Origin: Maridesulfovibrio sp050916235
GTDB taxonomy: Bacteria > Desulfobacterota > Desulfovibrionia > Desulfovibrionales > Desulfovibrionaceae
Reading direction: 5' to 3'
Length of the DNA: 64,000 nt
Assembly (NCBI RefSeq): GCF_050916235.1
Contig: NZ_CP104854.1
Span: 930,001-994,000, forward strand
A model generated the notes under the pieces. The model did no database searches, was not told where the DNA came from, and saw only the letters and a program-made list of their open reading frames with translations. Below are positions 50,504 to 59,793 of this stretch, one piece after another. Within the stretch, counting starts at the first letter, position 1; every line of letters begins with the position of its first letter. The translations under genes were made by a program, and so were the position numbers.

Positions 50504-51430
50504 ATGAAAACCAGATCACGCTGGCAGAGATTCAAGGAATCATATTTTCTGCACGACTTTCTGCACGACAAGGTTGCCCTGACAAGCTTCATCATTCTGG
50601 TCGTGCTTCTGTTCATGGGCTTCGCGGCACCGCTCATCGCGCCGTTCAACCCTTATGACGCCCACAACATCAACATCCTGAACGCGGAGATTCCGCCTTC
50701 CTGGATGCCCGGAGGCAGCACCGAGTTCCTGCTGGGAACCGACGCACAGGGACGCGACCTGTTCTCCACCATGCTCTACGGCATGCGCGTATCGCTTATC
50801 ATCGGACTCGGAGCAGTTGCTCTGCAGGCCTTCATGGGCATCATGGTCGGACTCATCGCCGGTTTCATGGGCAAAAAGGTGGAATCGATCCTCATGCGCA
50901 TAGCCGACGTGCAGCTCTCCTTCTCCACCTACATGGTTGCCATCTTCATTTCGGCCATATTCCAGGCGATGTTCGGGGTAGCCAAATACGAGGAAATCGC
51001 CGTTCCCCTGCTGATTCTGGTCATCGGGTTTGCGGAATGGCCGCAGTACGCCCGTACAGTCCGCGCATCGGTCCTGGCTGAAAAAAAGAAGGAGTACGTT
51101 GAAGCGGCAAGGGTCATCGGCCTTTCCCAGAAAAGGATCATGTTGCGTCACGTGCTGCCCAACACCCTGTCACCTGTCTTCGTAATCTCCACAATTCAGG
51201 TTGCAAACGCCATCATGAGTGAGGCGGCCCTGTCCTTTGTCGGACTGGGCATGCCCGTCACCCAGCCGTCGCTCGGCTCCCTCATCAACGTGGGATTCGA
51301 ATACATCTTCAGCGGCTCATGGTGGATCACCATGTTCCCCGGAATCGTGCTGGTACTGCTGATCCTTGTGATCAACCTCCTGGGCGACTGGGTCAGGGAT
51401 TTCCTCAACCCCAAACTGTACAAGGGATAA
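50504..51430 (+). CDS. dppC: Peptide ABC transporter permease (DppC type)
   Basis: A 308-residue permease, partner of DppB. It has the DppC N-terminal span (LTSFIILVVLLFMGFAAPLI), the conserved LGTDAQGRDLFSTMLYGMRV, and the EAA loop YVEAARVIGLSQKRIMLRHV. The start follows the dppB stop without a gap. The ATPase gene starts 3 nt after its stop. Confidence 0.94.
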   Translation: MKTRSRWQRFKESYFLHDFLHDKVALTSFIILVVLLFMGFAAPLIAPFNPYDAHNINILNAEIPPSWMPGGSTEFLLGTDAQGRDLFSTMLYGMRVSLIIGLGAVALQAFMGIMVGLIAGFMGKKVESILMRIADVQLSFSTYMVAIFISAIFQAMFGVAKYEEIAVPLLILVIGFAEWPQYARTVRASVLAEKKKEYVEAARVIGLSQKRIMLRHVLPNTLSPVFVISTIQVANAIMSEAALSFVGLGMPVTQPSLGSLINVGFEYIFSGSWWITMFPGIVLVLLILVINLLGDWVRDFLNPKLYKG

Positions 51431-51433
51431 TAA

Positions 51434-52402
51434 ATGCAACCTCTTCTTGAAGTTAAGGATTTAAGTGTCGAGTTTGCATTGCGCCGTGGCCCCCTTCAGG
51501 CAGTGCGGAATGTAAGCTTCAATCTGGACAAGGGAGAACGGCTCGGACTGGTGGGCGAATCAGGAGCGGGGAAATCCGTAACCGGCTTTTCCATCATCAA
51601 CCTGATCTCCAAGCCCGGATACATTTCAAACGGTTCAATCATGTTCGAGGGGCAGGATCTTGCCAGAATGCCCTTTGACAAGATGCGCGGAATCCGCGGA
51701 AACCGCATCTCCATGATCTTCCAGGACCCCATGATGACCCTGAACCCGGTCCTCACTGTGGGAACCCAGATGATTGAAACAGTTCTGGCTCACATGAACG
51801 TCACCCGCAAGGAGGCCGAAGAGATAGCCCTTGAAAAGCTCAAGAAGGTCTACATCCCCTCCCCGCGCAAACGTCTGGCCCAGTATCCCCACGAATTTTC
51901 CGGGGGTATGCGCCAGCGCATCGTCATAGCCATTTCGCTGCTGACCAACCCGGCCCTGATCATTGCCGACGAGCCCACAACCGCGCTCGACGTCACCATT
52001 CAGGCCGAGATCATGGACCTGCTGCTGGAACTCTGCCAGACCGAGAACATGGGACTCATCCTGATCACCCATGACCTTGCGGTTGTTTCGGAAGTGACCC
52101 AGCGCATTGCGGTCATGTACGCGGGCGGCATAGTTGAAACCGGTTCAACACGGCAGGTAACGGAAAATCCCGGACATCCCTACACCCGCGGACTCATCGC
52201 CGCACTGCCCCAGTCCGGTGGTGCCGGGAACCGTCTGACCCAGATTCCCGGAGCCATGCCCTCGCTCATGAACATGCCCCAGGGATGTCCCTTCAATCCC
52301 AGATGCTCGCACTGTACCGACATCTGCCAAAAGGAACGCCCCGAGCTCAAAGAAAATAAATCCGGCATTCTGGTGGCCTGCCATCATGCCGACAAAATAT
52401 AA
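51434..52402 (+). CDS. dppD: Peptide ABC transporter ATP-binding protein (DppD type)
   Basis: A 322-residue ATPase. Walker A GESGAGKS, signature EFSGGMRQR, Walker B ALIIADEPTTALD and switch His in LILITHDL. The C-terminal oligopeptide/dipeptide transporter tail has the four-cysteine region CPFNPRCSHCTDIC, a probable [4Fe-4S] site as described for Dpp/Opp ATPases. Second to last gene of the operon. Confidence 0.95.
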   Translation: MQPLLEVKDLSVEFALRRGPLQAVRNVSFNLDKGERLGLVGESGAGKSVTGFSIINLISKPGYISNGSIMFEGQDLARMPFDKMRGIRGNRISMIFQDPMMTLNPVLTVGTQMIETVLAHMNVTRKEAEEIALEKLKKVYIPSPRKRLAQYPHEFSGGMRQRIVIAISLLTNPALIIADEPTTALDVTIQAEIMDLLLELCQTENMGLILITHDLAVVSEVTQRIAVMYAGGIVETGSTRQVTENPGHPYTRGLIAALPQSGGAGNRLTQIPGAMPSLMNMPQGCPFNPRCSHCTDICQKERPELKENKSGILVACHHADKI

Positions 52403-52414
52403 CCGGGATTAGTC

Positions 52415-53428
52415 ATGCAAACCGATTCCCTTCTTGAAATAAAAAATCTGGTCAAGCATTTCGACATTTCCGGCGGACTGCTCGACCAGCTGCAAATGGA
52501 AAACGGACGCATCACGCGCAAGCACACCGTCGTCAAAGCGGTCAACAACGTAAGCTTTGAGATAAGAAAGGGTGAAACCCTGAGCGTGGTAGGCGAATCC
52601 GGTTGCGGAAAATCAACCCTTGCAAGAACCGTAATGGGGCTCTACCCGCCCAATTCCGGCGAAATATATTACGCCGGACAGCGCATTGACACGTTATCTG
52701 CAACAAAGATGCTGCCCTTCCGCCGCAGGATGCAGATGGTCTTTCAGGACCCCTATGCATCCCTCAACCCGCGTATGACGGTCCGTCAGATCATTGAGGA
52801 ACCGATATACTTCCACAACAGGGGCATTTCCCGCGGAGATGCCAAGGAAAAGATGCACGCGGTCATGCGCAGCGTTGGTCTGGACCCGGAATGGTCCGGC
52901 AACTATCCTCATGAATTCTCCGGCGGACAGCGCCAGCGCATCAGCATTGCACGCGCTCTGGCAGTCGAGCCTGAATTCATTGTTGCAGACGAACCCATTG
53001 CCGCGCTGGACGTGTCCATTCAGGCCCAGATCCTGAACCTGCTCATGGATGCACAGGAAGAACTCGGCCTGACTTACCTGTTCATCAGCCATGACCTGTC
53101 GGTTGTTGAGCACATCAGTACCCGCGTGGCGGTCATGTACCTCGGCTGCCTCTGCGAGCTGGCACCGGCCAAGGAACTCTTTGCCAACCCGATGCATCCG
53201 TACACCACGGCCCTGCTTTCAGCCATTCCCGCACTTGGAGGAGAAAAAAAGAAGCATATCCACCTTTCCGGGGATGTGCCTACCCCCATCAACCTGCCTT
53301 CAGGATGCGTATTCAACGGCCGCTGCACGTTCGCCAACGACCGTTGCAGGGAAGAGATACCCATTGCCCGCCATACCGGTACCGATCGAATCTGTGCCTG
53401 CCATGCCGTTGAGGAAGGCAGGTTATAA
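52415..53428 (+). CDS. dppF: Peptide ABC transporter ATP-binding protein (DppF type)
   Basis: A 337-residue ATPase paired with DppD. Walker A GESGCGKS, signature EFSGGQRQR, Walker B FIVADEPIAALD, switch His in LFISHDLSVVEH. The tail has CVFNGRCTFANDRC, again a Cys-rich C-terminal region. Residues 18-35 form an insert before the first strands (GGLLDQLQMENGRITRK) often seen in DppF. A strong terminator follows the gene. Confidence 0.95.
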   Translation: MQTDSLLEIKNLVKHFDISGGLLDQLQMENGRITRKHTVVKAVNNVSFEIRKGETLSVVGESGCGKSTLARTVMGLYPPNSGEIYYAGQRIDTLSATKMLPFRRRMQMVFQDPYASLNPRMTVRQIIEEPIYFHNRGISRGDAKEKMHAVMRSVGLDPEWSGNYPHEFSGGQRQRISIARALAVEPEFIVADEPIAALDVSIQAQILNLLMDAQEELGLTYLFISHDLSVVEHISTRVAVMYLGCLCELAPAKELFANPMHPYTTALLSAIPALGGEKKKHIHLSGDVPTPINLPSGCVFNGRCTFANDRCREEIPIARHTGTDRICACHAVEEGRL

Positions 53429-53462
53429 TTTTGCACTGACAATCGATTTCTAATCGACAAAG

Positions 53463-53496
53463 AAAAAAAGCCCGTTTATAAATAACGGGCTTTTTT
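53463..53496. terminator. Terminator of the peptide-transport operon
   Basis: AGCCCGTT (53469-53476) pairs with AACGGGCT (53484-53491); runs of A before and T after make it usable on both strands. Confidence 0.88.
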
Positions 53497-53553
53497 ATAT
53501 TAATTGCTTTATCAATCTAAAGCTGACGCATTCTGCTGCTGAGGGAGATTACT

Positions 53554-54279
53554 ATGGATACGTTTTACCGAGTTCTTGGAATTTACTCCAAAAACCTTAA
53601 GGACCACACCGGGACCGGTACTACCATGCAGCGCAGGGAGACAAAAACATACTATTACGTCCTCAAGTCGTCTTCCGAAGATTACAATGTTCAACCTCTG
53701 AACATGCAGAACGTCCCTTCCGGACTTTTCTCCGCCATGAGCAGGGATGAATTCATTTCATCCTTTACTCCAGAAATCGACTATTACATGATACATCCGC
53801 TCCCAGAGCTGGAAGTTCTCAAGGAAATGCTCGGTGCCGGTGCCGAAACCCTGTCGGAGACATCCGGACATGCGAAGATTCAAACCCTGATGAAAGCCCT
53901 GCTGCTTGAGCCCGGCAACAATCAGATGCAGATTGATACACCTATGGCCTACGCCAAGCTGGTTGATATAGTGGACATCCTCGGCAACCAGAACGAGGAA
54001 TTCATTGAAGAGCAGCGCCAGGAATTCAATTCGGCAGCCATTACCCTGCGCAAACAGGAACTTTATCAGGAAGCGATCAACTACTACAGCAAGGCCCTGC
54101 AGCTCAATGATACCGACCAGAACCTGCATTTCAACATAGCCAGAGCCTACTATGAAATCGGCGAAAACGCTGAAGCCCTGAAACACATAGACCGGGCTCT
54201 GGAAATAGACCCGATCCTTGAGTCAGCCATTCTCTTCAAGAAGTACATCCTCAAGAAAAACAAACGTCAGGCTCCATAG
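53554..54279 (+). CDS. TPR protein, N-terminal paralogue of the 21 kb gene
   Basis: A 241-residue protein. Residues 1-85 match the N-terminal domain of the protein at 21010-21897: a TGTGTT loop, then KTYYYVLKSSSEDYNVQPLN and VPSGLFSAMSRDEFISSFTP with the same order of aromatic and Pro-Ser-Gly residues. Residues 150-230 form TPRs (LRKQELYQEAINYYSKALQL; LHFNIARAYYEIGENAEALK). No signal or membrane span. The gene follows the dpp terminator and is convergent with bioB, 12 nt apart. Unknown function. Confidence 0.82.
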   Translation: MDTFYRVLGIYSKNLKDHTGTGTTMQRRETKTYYYVLKSSSEDYNVQPLNMQNVPSGLFSAMSRDEFISSFTPEIDYYMIHPLPELEVLKEMLGAGAETLSETSGHAKIQTLMKALLLEPGNNQMQIDTPMAYAKLVDIVDILGNQNEEFIEEQRQEFNSAAITLRKQELYQEAINYYSKALQLNDTDQNLHFNIARAYYEIGENAEALKHIDRALEIDPILESAILFKKYILKKNKRQAP

Positions 54280-54291
54280 CCGCGACAGGAA

Positions 54292-55275
54292 TTACCCTTT
54301 AGTCCTGACACTCAGTCCCAAATCCTTGAGCATGGTCAGGTCATTCTCAATGCCCTGACCCGATACGGTCAGGAAATCTCCGACCATCAGACCGTTGCAG
54401 CCTGCATGAAAAATGAATGACTGCAGCGACCGGAGCGCGGCGCGCCCTGCCGCCATACGCACTTCCGAATGCGGATTGACCAGCCTGAACATGGCTATGG
54501 TCAGCAGAATTTCCAGCGGTTCCAGCGGCTCAACATGCTCCAGCGGAGTTCCGGGAATGGAAACCAGAAAATTAAGGGGAATGGAATCAACTTCCTCGGC
54601 AGCAATGGCCATTGCAAGCTCTACCCGCTGCGCATGGCTTTCACCAAGGCCGAGCAGCCCGCCGCAACAGACTTCCAACCCGGCTCGTTTTGCATCACGC
54701 ACTGTACGGATTCGTTCGGCATAGCTGTGGGTGGTGCAGACTTCCGGGAAATAGCTTTCCGAAGATTCCAGATTGTGATGATAGCGCACCACACCGGATT
54801 CCCGCAGCTTTTTCAAGGAATCGAAATCAAGGCAGCCCAGAGAGGCACAATGACAGAAAGACCTGTCGCGCATCCCGTCAACGGCCTCACAGACATGATT
54901 GAGGGATTTCCCGGTCAATGCCCGGCCACTGGTTACATAGCTGAAGAACTCAACTGGGGACTGCCCGGCCTTGTCAGCACACTTCCTGATCTCTTCAACA
55001 GACATGAGCGGATATGTCGGGGCCGGTGTTCCCTTGAAATGGCTGGACTGGGCACAGAAGCTACAATCTTCGGAGCAGTTACCGCTACGAACATTGGCAA
55101 TGGAGCAAAGGCTTACCTCGCGGCCGAAACGGCGGGTGGTAACCATGTGGGCGGCATGCAGTATCTCGGCGAGCTCCCCGTGGGAAGCCCCCAGCAGGGA
55201 AACAGCCGTGTCTTCGTCAATTGCAGACCCGGAAGTAGCAGCGGCCCAAAGTCTCTGTTTATTGTTTCTGTCCAT
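54292..55275 (-). CDS. bioB: Biotin synthase BioB
   Basis: BioB inserts sulfur into dethiobiotin (radical SAM). The 327 residues show the radical-SAM motif CSEDCSFC (in RSGNCSEDCSFCAQSSHF), the cysteines that hold the auxiliary [2Fe-2S] cluster (FCHCASLGCL region; CCGGLLGLGE), the HHNLESSESYF block and the conserved Arg in RMAAGRAALRSLQ. The start ATG is at 55275, 3 nt after the bioA stop, so it is translationally linked. Last gene of the bio operon. Confidence 0.96.
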   Translation of the reverse strand: MDRNNKQRLWAAATSGSAIDEDTAVSLLGASHGELAEILHAAHMVTTRRFGREVSLCSIANVRSGNCSEDCSFCAQSSHFKGTPAPTYPLMSVEEIRKCADKAGQSPVEFFSYVTSGRALTGKSLNHVCEAVDGMRDRSFCHCASLGCLDFDSLKKLRESGVVRYHHNLESSESYFPEVCTTHSYAERIRTVRDAKRAGLEVCCGGLLGLGESHAQRVELAMAIAAEEVDSIPLNFLVSIPGTPLEHVEPLEPLEILLTIAMFRLVNPHSEVRMAAGRAALRSLQSFIFHAGCNGLMVGDFLTVSGQGIENDLTMLKDLGLSVRTKG

Positions 55276-55278
55276 GGA

Positions 55279-56565
55279 TTATCCCCTGTGCAGCTCGACC
55301 ACCTCGCAGATAGCCGAAGTAAGCGTTTCAAGCTCAGAATCTGAAATAACATATGGCGGCATAACATACACCAGTTTACCGAACGGCCGCACCCAGACCC
55401 CACGTTTTACGAATTCACGCTGGATGAATTCCATATCCACAGGTTGCCTGAGTTCAACAACACCGATGGCCCCTAGGCAGCGTACATCGGCGACAGTTGA
55501 AAGGTCTCTGCATGGAGCCAGCCCGGCACAAAGCCTGTCGGTGATATTACCCACACGCTGCTGCCAGTCGCTTTCAAGCAGCAGGTCGATCGACGCATTG
55601 GCAACAGCACAGGCCAGGGGATTTCCCATAAATGTGGGGCCGTGCATGAAAACACCCCTATTCGAAGAAATACCTTCGGCAACAGTACGGGTGGCAAGGG
55701 TTGCCGCCAGACTCATCATACCGCCGGTAATTGCCTTGCCTACGCACATTATATCCGGGCAGATGCCGGCAATCTCACTGCCGAACATGGCCCCTGCCCG
55801 CCCGAAACCGGTTGCGATTTCATCACAGATGAGCAGCACACCGTGCTCGTCACAGGCTTCCCGGACCCGCTTGAGGTATTCCGGCGGATAAAATCTCATC
55901 CCTCCGGCTCCCTGAACAACGGGCTCAATGATCACCGCGGCAAGTTCATGGGCATGCCGTTCAATTTTACCTTTGAAATCAGCGAAATCAGCATCGCTGC
56001 AACCGCCCTCAAAGCGGCAAGGTGGAGCTTCCGCAAAAATATGCTGAGGCAGAACGGAACTGAACATGGAATGCATGCCGTTAACCGGATCACACACCGA
56101 CATACAGCCTATTGTATCACCATGATAGCCGTTGCGCACGGTCATCAGACGGTTTTTCTCAGGCCTGCCCAGTGCATACCAGTATTGAATTGCCATCTTG
56201 ATGGCCACTTCAACGGAAACCGATCCTGAATCGGCAATAAAAACATGCTGAAGCGGGTCAGGGGTGATCTCCACAAGCTTCCGGGCCAATTCAATGGCCG
56301 GGGCGTGGGTAAGTCCACCGAACATAACATGCGGCATTTCCTGCGCCTGCTCACGCAGGGCATTCAACAGTACCGGATGGTTATACCCGTGAATGGCACA
56401 CCACCACGAAGCCATGCCGTCGATAAGCTCACGATCGTCCTCAAGGACAATCCTGACGCCCGTGGTGCGTTTTACAGGGTAAACCGTCAGCGGCTGGACT
56501 GCCGAGGTGTACGGATGCCAGATATGCTCGCGGTCAAACCGCAGCATGGATTCTGTAACGGACAT
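55279..56565 (-). CDS. bioA: Adenosylmethionine-8-amino-7-oxononanoate aminotransferase BioA
   Basis: BioA makes 7,8-diaminopelargonate from KAPA and SAM. The 428 residues carry the family markers: HIWHPYTSAVQPLTVYPV, GMASWWCAIHGYNHP with the BioA-specific Trp-Trp and the Tyr pocket, HVFIADSGSVSVEVAIKM, LICDEIATGFGRAG, and the PLP Lys in VGKAITGGMMSLAATL. The ATG at 56565 follows AGGAG; the longer open frame to 56628 runs into a dispersed repeat and is rejected. It lies 3 nt from bioB, while bioD is 299 nt upstream beyond two repeats. Confidence 0.96.
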   Translation of the reverse strand: MSVTESMLRFDREHIWHPYTSAVQPLTVYPVKRTTGVRIVLEDDRELIDGMASWWCAIHGYNHPVLLNALREQAQEMPHVMFGGLTHAPAIELARKLVEITPDPLQHVFIADSGSVSVEVAIKMAIQYWYALGRPEKNRLMTVRNGYHGDTIGCMSVCDPVNGMHSMFSSVLPQHIFAEAPPCRFEGGCSDADFADFKGKIERHAHELAAVIIEPVVQGAGGMRFYPPEYLKRVREACDEHGVLLICDEIATGFGRAGAMFGSEIAGICPDIMCVGKAITGGMMSLAATLATRTVAEGISSNRGVFMHGPTFMGNPLACAVANASIDLLLESDWQQRVGNITDRLCAGLAPCRDLSTVADVRCLGAIGVVELRQPVDMEFIQREFVKRGVWVRPFGKLVYVMPPYVISDSELETLTSAICEVVELHRG

Positions 56566-56586
56566 TGATATGACTCCTGTGTAGGA

Positions 56587-56695
56587 AAAGCCTTCGGCGC
56601 CCCTCCGGGAGCTTAAACCCTTTTGCATAAGGGTTTAAGAATCCCAATACCTTTCGACAAGGCTTCGCCGTGACACATGACAAATTGTCATTGGG
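56587..56695 (+). repeat. Dispersed intergenic repeat copy with 11-bp-arm palindrome
   Basis: GCCTTCGGCGCCCCTCCGGG is followed by CTTAAACCCTT/AAGGGTTTAAG arms (56612-56639), AATCCCAATACCTTT, and GACAAATTGTCATTGGG. It is the closest relative of the copy at 20820-20923. Confidence 0.72.
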
Positions 56696-56787
56696 CATAG
56701 CCACTGAATAAATCTGTTAGCTATTTGATTAATTGAGTAAAATATAGTGCAGAGTGCTTTTTGATGCAATCTGATGGTTAAACTAAC

Positions 56788-56866
56788 AGGGATTCCAAAG
56801 GGTCGCGGACTTTGACCGCCGGAGGCGAAATCAGACCGTCAAAAGCGCGCAGCGCATCAAAATATT
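56788..56866 (-). repeat. Dispersed intergenic repeat copy next to bioD
   Basis: Read on the minus strand: TTTTGATGCGCTGCGCGC, TTTTGACGGTCTGATTTCGC, CTCCGGCGGTCAAAG, then CCTTTGGAATCCC. This ordered form explains the degenerate copy at 490-585. It directly follows the bioD stop. Confidence 0.68.
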
Positions 56867-57578
56867 AGTCCAGCTCAAGCCCGGCAAGGGATTTATCCAG
56901 TTCGGCCCAGCAATTCTCGTCTTTGTAGTCCCAGCCGCTGATATGCGGGATGGAGGCCAGCACCCTGATACCGGAAAAATGTTCAATGGAACGGATGTTG
57001 TCTTCGGCCATCCCGAATTCCGCTGGTTCCGGCCCGCCGGGGGCGGTCATGATTATCCCGGAAATTTCCAGCCCGGCATCAAGAAGTGCCATGACAGAAA
57101 GCAGTGTCTCATTGATGGTTCCAAGCTTGTTCTCAGAAACAAGGATCACCGGATAATCAAGTTCACGCATCAGGTCCAGCATGGTTGCATCCCCGTTCAG
57201 GGGAACCATTATGCCGCCCGCACCTTCAACCAGCAGCAGCCCCTCGGACTCAAGGACCCGGACTTTTTCCGCCACGGCCTCCACTTCAAGCTCGACTCCG
57301 TCCAGCTTAGCAGCCAGATGCGGTGAGCACGGGGGCTCAAAGATGTACGGACACTGGATTTCCGGATTCCACTCTGCACCGGCCGCGGCGTAAACTTCGC
57401 CGTCAGGAGAGTCCAGCTTTCCCTGCGCATTCCTGATACCACCTGACTGCACCGGCTTGACCGGAAGGACATTCTGCCCGGACTGTTTCAGAAAACGGGC
57501 AAGAGCTGCGGTAACCACAGTCTTGCCCACATCTGTTCCTGTTCCGGTGATGAAAAAACCGCCGGACACGCTATGCAT
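56865..57578 (-). CDS. bioD: Dethiobiotin synthetase BioD
   Basis: BioD closes the ureido ring of dethiobiotin with CO2 and ATP. The 237 residues start MHSVSGGFFITGTGTDVGKT, the BioD P-loop. PVKPVQSGG, EPPCSPHLAAKLDG and LLLVEGAGGIMVPLN are the other conserved blocks (the last holds the catalytic Glu). The ATG at 57578 overlaps the stop of the upstream small gene as ATGCATAG (8 nt). The longer open frame would fully overlap that gene and is rejected. Confidence 0.95.
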   Translation of the reverse strand: MHSVSGGFFITGTGTDVGKTVVTAALARFLKQSGQNVLPVKPVQSGGIRNAQGKLDSPDGEVYAAAGAEWNPEIQCPYIFEPPCSPHLAAKLDGVELEVEAVAEKVRVLESEGLLLVEGAGGIMVPLNGDATMLDLMRELDYPVILVSENKLGTINETLLSVMALLDAGLEISGIIMTAPGGPEPAEFGMAEDNIRSIEHFSGIRVLASIPHISGWDYKDENCWAELDKSLAGLELD

Positions 57579-57927
57579 CCTTTTCTGCTGCCAGAACCTC
57601 CAACGGGTCCCGGTCACATGTCTCGGCAAAGAAAAATTCCTTGTCGTAGGGTCCGAAATGCCTTTCGTTGCCCACCAGTTCAAAAAATTCGAGGCGTGAA
57701 TAACGTTTGCACCGCTCGCTGCTTACCATGTACTTGGTGTAGTAGTTGAACTTGTCTGTGGAATGGGTGGATAAAGTCAGATCAATGACCCTGTCTCCGA
57801 ACTCGCACCAGGCATGGCTGACCCACTGTCCGTCCTTGAATATCCAGCCGTGCACTACTTCGGTTTCCGCATTCTCGCTGGCTCCTTCGAGGCAGTATTC
57901 CCAGGCGGTAGGTTTGCGGTCAAACAT
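57571..57927 (-). CDS. Small protein with His/Asp signature like transglutaminase-fold enzymes, function unknown
   Basis: A 118-residue protein. A Cys sits near residue 12 (AWEYCLEGASENAE), then VVHGWIFKDGQWVSHAWCEF and GDRVIDLTLS; the spacing of HAW and VIDLT resembles the catalytic His and Asp of transglutaminase-like cysteine proteins. The rest (YTKYMVSSERCKRYSRLEFF) is not recognised. Its start shares a base with the hydantoinase stop (TAATG), and its end overlaps bioD by 8 nt, so three genes are coupled. Not a known biotin gene. Confidence 0.72.
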   Translation of the reverse strand: MFDRKPTAWEYCLEGASENAETEVVHGWIFKDGQWVSHAWCEFGDRVIDLTLSTHSTDKFNYYTKYMVSSERCKRYSRLEFFELVGNERHFGPYDKEFFFAETCDRDPLEVLAAEKDA

Positions 57928-59579
57928 TATTCATTCTCCTTGTTCATGCTGTCCAGAGCCATTCTTACGGCTCCAAGCGCGTTACCAACTTCATGGTGTT
58001 CCGGGAATACGGCTTCGGTGTGCAGCCTGCGGGCCACTTCAGGCAGAAGTTTCCCTGCAGCGGCGCCGATGCCGACAATGGGAAGATTCAGGGAAGGTTC
58101 AAAGCTCACCAGCGGACTTGAGGAGCGTCCGGCAATGATTCCGGCCATGTTACCGCCGATTTCCTTGCGTATGATGTGTTCCAGCATGGCATTTTCAATC
58201 TTAAGGCGGGTCTCTTCCAGAACCATGTGAGCAAAACCTTCGGCATCAAGACCGAACTCGGCTCCGAGAACACCGGCGGCAGCCACGGACACGGACGGAT
58301 CACCGATTGCAAGTTCTCCAAGCACGTGCAGGGCATCTGTGGGGGTAAAACCTACCTCTTCAACAATCTGTTCGCGCACCAGACCGGCAATGATTCCGGT
58401 AAGACGGATTTCACCGGCTCCGACACCTTCCATCACACGGCTGAAAGTTGCCGGACCGTTTTCCTTGAGAAAGACAATTGCTGGGTCTTCGGAACCGGCT
58501 GCAGAGGGTCCCGGCTTGATGAGGTGGGAGTCATGCCCACGGCCGATCCAGTCTGCAGGAGCAGGGATTTCACCGGCCATACACAGAGGGACGACACGGC
58601 CAGGCCCGACTTCTAATTTACCGGAACGGTTTATACGCGAAAAACTGTCCCCGCCGATACCTACGGTAAACATCTCCACCGCTTCGACGTGGGTTTCCCA
58701 ATCACCAATGATACTGCCGCTTTCCTGAATTGTGGGACGGGAATCACGGATCAGGGTCACATCAGTCGTGGTTCCGCCCACGTCAACGATCAGGGCGTCC
58801 TTTGCCGGAGAATAGAGACTGCCGTAGTAGGCAGTGGAAGCAGGACCGCTGGCAAAGGTATCCGCTGCGCGCTGGACAGCTTCCTCCATGCTCATGGGAG
58901 TTGCGTTACCGCGTACAACCACGACCACTTTACCAAGCCCGCGCTCATCAAGAGCCTTGCCAACCCCGGCCAGAAAATCCTTCATCACAGGCATCAGCCT
59001 GGCATTGAGAACCGTGGTTGCAGCCCTTTCACGCTGTCCGGCCCGGGTGCTGACTGCATGGGAACAGAACACCGGTTTTGGGTCGGTTAGTGATATGGCT
59101 TTTGCAGCAATAAGTTCATGAGCCGGATTCTTGATGCTCATGGCACCGCAGACTGCATAAGAGTCCACATGCCCGCGCATGTCGTTAATGCCGTCCACCA
59201 GAGATTCGATGTCCAACGGATCGTCTTCCGCTCCGGTGATCTTATGTCCGCCCTGAATAAAGCGCATTGTAACGACAGGCAACTTCAACGCCTTTACATC
59301 GCCGATCATGAACAGGCCGACACGAGAACCTTTACCTTCCACCACGGCATTGGTTGCCAGGGTGGTTGAAACGGAAACAAGGTTCACATCTTCAGGACCG
59401 ACGCCGCTTTCGCTTATGGCCTTGTCAAGGGAAGCCGCCAGCCCGAGGCTCAGATCGTGATGGGTCGTGGGGGATTTTGCAGTGGCAATCACGCTCAAAT
59501 CAGCGCAGTTCAGAATAACTGTATCAGTATAGGTACCACCGGTATCAATACCGATGGCATAACCGCTGGAAAAGCTCAT
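57927..59579 (-). CDS. Hydantoinase/oxoprolinase family ASKHA protein
   Basis: A 550-residue protein of the HyuA family, ATP-dependent hydrolases of hydantoins and 5-oxoproline. The N-terminal phosphate loop is YAIGIDTGGTYTDTVIL, the second site is ALIVDVGGTTTDVTLI (about residue 280) and the SVSTTLATNAVVEGKGS motif is standard. The C-terminal GAAAGKLLPEVARRL closes the fold. No HyuB partner is beside it. The ATG at 59579 is chosen over an upstream open frame. The substrate is not known; the coupling with a small protein and bioD suggests a local role worth testing. Confidence 0.88.
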   Translation of the reverse strand: MSFSSGYAIGIDTGGTYTDTVILNCADLSVIATAKSPTTHHDLSLGLAASLDKAISESGVGPEDVNLVSVSTTLATNAVVEGKGSRVGLFMIGDVKALKLPVVTMRFIQGGHKITGAEDDPLDIESLVDGINDMRGHVDSYAVCGAMSIKNPAHELIAAKAISLTDPKPVFCSHAVSTRAGQRERAATTVLNARLMPVMKDFLAGVGKALDERGLGKVVVVVRGNATPMSMEEAVQRAADTFASGPASTAYYGSLYSPAKDALIVDVGGTTTDVTLIRDSRPTIQESGSIIGDWETHVEAVEMFTVGIGGDSFSRINRSGKLEVGPGRVVPLCMAGEIPAPADWIGRGHDSHLIKPGPSAAGSEDPAIVFLKENGPATFSRVMEGVGAGEIRLTGIIAGLVREQIVEEVGFTPTDALHVLGELAIGDPSVSVAAAGVLGAEFGLDAEGFAHMVLEETRLKIENAMLEHIIRKEIGGNMAGIIAGRSSSPLVSFEPSLNLPIVGIGAAAGKLLPEVARRLHTEAVFPEHHEVGNALGAVRMALDSMNKENE

Positions 59580-59793
59580 AGCGCATATATCCTTCACCCT
59601 TGACGGGTATAATCTTTTAATTTCGCTCCGGCTTTTGCCGAACCGATCAGTACAGATAATGCCGCTTCGCCTGATTGGCAAGACTTAGGGGGTGGCTTTT
59701 ATTTCTTACATCTTACAGCGGTTTAGAGAACGGATATTTCATCAACGGGTATTCCCGGGCGCTAAGCCGGGACATTTCCAGACTGCTTGCAGA

